A stretch of DNA of 64,000 nt from Thermohalobaculum xanthum (lineage in GTDB: Bacteria > Pseudomonadota > Alphaproteobacteria > Rhodobacterales > Rhodobacteraceae), in NCBI RefSeq assembly GCF_016623495.1, contig NZ_JAEHHL010000008.1:186001-250000 (forward strand), written 5' to 3'. This document shows, in pieces, positions 62,999 to 64,000 of the stretch. Each line of letters begins with the position of its first letter. The stretch's first letter is position 1. Both the position numbers and the translations under genes were made by a program. The notes beneath the pieces were generated by a model, which did no database searches, was not told the DNA's origin, and saw nothing but the letters and a program-made list of their open reading frames with translations.

Positions 62999-63835
62999 AT
63001 GCTTAAGTCACGCATCATCCCCGCCATGCTCGCGGCCAGCCTCGCCCTTCCGGGCGCGGCGCTCGCGGCCGGCGGCGAGACCCATATCGAGAACGTCGCC
63101 TTCTCGTTCGAGGGCCCGTTCGGAACCTACGACCAACACCAGCTGCAGCGCGGCTTCCAGGTGTTCAACGAGGTCTGCGCCGCGTGCCACGGCCTGAAGT
63201 ACGTGGCGTTCCGCGACCTGACCTCGGCGACCGGCCCCGCCTTCCCCGAGGAGCAGGCGAAGGCGTTTGCCGCGAACTACGAGGTGTTCGACCCCGAGCT
63301 TGACGACACGCGCCCTGCGCGGCTGTCGGACAAGTTCCCGCCGAACACCGCCGCCGGCGCGCCCGACCTCAGCCTGATGGCCAAGGCGCGCGCGGGCTTC
63401 CACGGCCCCTTCGGCCTCGGCCTCAACCAGCTGTTCAACGGCACCGGCGGGCCCGAGTACATCTACTCGCTGCTCACCGGCTATACTGGCGAAGAGGTCG
63501 AGCAGGCGGGCACGGTTCTGTACGAGAACACCGCCTTCCCCGGCGGGCTGATCTCGATGGTCCCGCCGCTGTCGGAGGGTCTCATCGAGTACGAGGCCCA
63601 CTCGATGGGCGAGGGTGACGGCCATGGCGGCGGCGGCCACTACAGCTCGCCTGAGGCCACGGTCGAGCAGATGTCCAAGGACGTCTCGGCCTTCCTGATG
63701 TGGGCGGCCGAGCCGAAGATGGTCGAGCGCAAGGAAGCCGGCCTGCGCAACGTCCTGATGCTGATCGTGCTGGCGGTCCTGCTCTACTACACCAACCGGA
63801 AGCTCTGGGCGCCGGTGAAGGGCAAGGACCACTGA
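62999..63835 (+). CDS. petC: Cytochrome c1 of the bc1 complex
   Basis: 278 residues. A cleavable signal peptide ends near residue 23 (ALA). The haem motif CAACH is at C60-H64. [11 protein letters not shown] holds the methionine axial ligand candidate. A C-terminal membrane anchor ([20 protein letters not shown]) fixes it in the membrane. It passes electrons to soluble or membrane cytochrome c. It ends the operon, with a terminator 29 bases later. Confidence 0.97.
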   Translation: MLKSRIIPAMLAASLALPGAALAAGGETHIENVAFSFEGPFGTYDQHQLQRGFQVFNEVCAACHGLKYVAFRDLTSATGPAFPEEQAKAFAANYEVFDPELDDTRPARLSDKFPPNTAAGAPDLSLMAKARAGFHGPFGLGLNQLFNGTGGPEYIYSLLTGYTGEEVEQAGTVLYENTAFPGGLISMVPPLSEGLIEYEAHSMGEGDGHGGGGHYSSPEATVEQMSKDVSAFLMWAAEPKMVERKEAGLRNVLMLIVLAVLLYYTNRKLWAPVKGKDH

Positions 63836-63863
63836 CCCCAACCAGCGGGTCGCGAGGATCAGG

Positions 63864-63895
63864 CCCCGCCCGGCACCGGGCGGGGTTTTTCTTTT
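63864..63895 (+). terminator. Terminator of petABC
   Basis: A perfect 10-base stem CCCCGCCCGG / CCGGGCGGGG (63864-63873, 63876-63885) followed by TTTTTCTTTT. Confidence 0.92.
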
Positions 63896-63983
63896 GCCCG
63901 CGATCGGCTATCGCCTGCGCATGGAGGCAACCCCCGCGCGCGGACGGGCGCGACGCGGTGCGGCGGCGCAGCGAGGGCAGGAC

Positions 63984-64000
63984 ATGTCGTTCAACACCTA
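63984..64000 (+). CDS. Start of a further gene, perhaps chorismate synthase (partial)
   Basis: Only the first five codons (MSFNT) are inside the window. GAGGGCAGGAC gives a good ribosome binding site. The N-terminus would fit chorismate synthase (AroC usually begins MSxN[ST]FGHLFRVTTWGESHG-like), but five residues are too few to be sure. Confidence 0.3.

Overview
The window reads as a chromosomal segment of a high-GC alphaproteobacterium, most likely from the Rhodobacterales (Paracoccaceae/Roseobacter type). The grounds are the three-gene petABC (cytochrome bc1) operon, the MoxR/DUF58/DUF4159 operon, DUF1285 and DUF3422 proteins, the gene packing with ATGA/GTGA overlaps, and TAGG(C/G)T-like -10 boxes. 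The taxonomic call is inference. I see no rRNA, tRNA, CRISPR array, insertion sequence or phage module.

Left part (1-6 kb): a minus-strand operon that I read as gcdH-davA-davB-gcdG plus a DMT-family permease. It encodes lysine 2-monooxygenase, 5-aminovaleramidase, a glutarate-type CoA-transferase and glutaryl-CoA dehydrogenase, i.e. the entry and exit steps of the lysine -> 5-aminovalerate -> glutaryl-CoA route. The aminotransferase and semialdehyde dehydrogenase steps are not in the window. A divergent regulatory region with repeated TTGCGATTGC elements separates it from the next gene.

6-24 kb: mostly housekeeping genes. These are RsmE, UbiA, a DUF389 membrane protein, DUF3422, a TPR-methyltransferase, ETF:ubiquinone oxidoreductase (which could take electrons from gcdH via ETF and from the dehydrogenase at 25 kb), a B12-binding-type radical SAM enzyme of unknown substrate, an amidase, an unusual cysteine-poor uracil-DNA glycosylase, MoaB and an Hpt-like protein. 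A cell-wall run follows: PepA, NlpC/P60, lytic transglycosylase and a cation diffusion facilitator.

24-33 kb: a dimethylglycine/sarcosine dehydrogenase-type FAD-GcvT protein, a YbaY-META protein, then truB-rpsO-pnp on the minus strand with a strong terminator after pnp.

33-44 kb: the minus-strand moxR-DUF58-DUF4159-695 aa membrane-protein operon, divergent from DUF1285, CoA pyrophosphatase, CCA-adding enzyme and a LysE exporter.

44-52.6 kb: an accessory glycan/lipid-modification island (GT2, DUF354, GT4, two methyltransferases, sulfotransferase, flippase-like membrane protein, GT39-like). Base composition is patchy, with one clearly AT-rich methyltransferase gene; this is the best candidate for horizontal acquisition.

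52.6-64 kb: small metabolic genes (monooxygenase-like, DMT permease, two SDRs, HemF), a tandem pair of ABC half-exporters with near-identical blocks, TrmL, then petABC with a clear terminator, and the first codons of a further gene (possibly aroC).

There is no clear unheard-of system. The strongest points for follow-up are the compact lysine/glutarate operon with its divergent regulatory region, the glycan island, the MoxR operon, and the cysteine-poor UDG. All calls are by eye; no searches were run.
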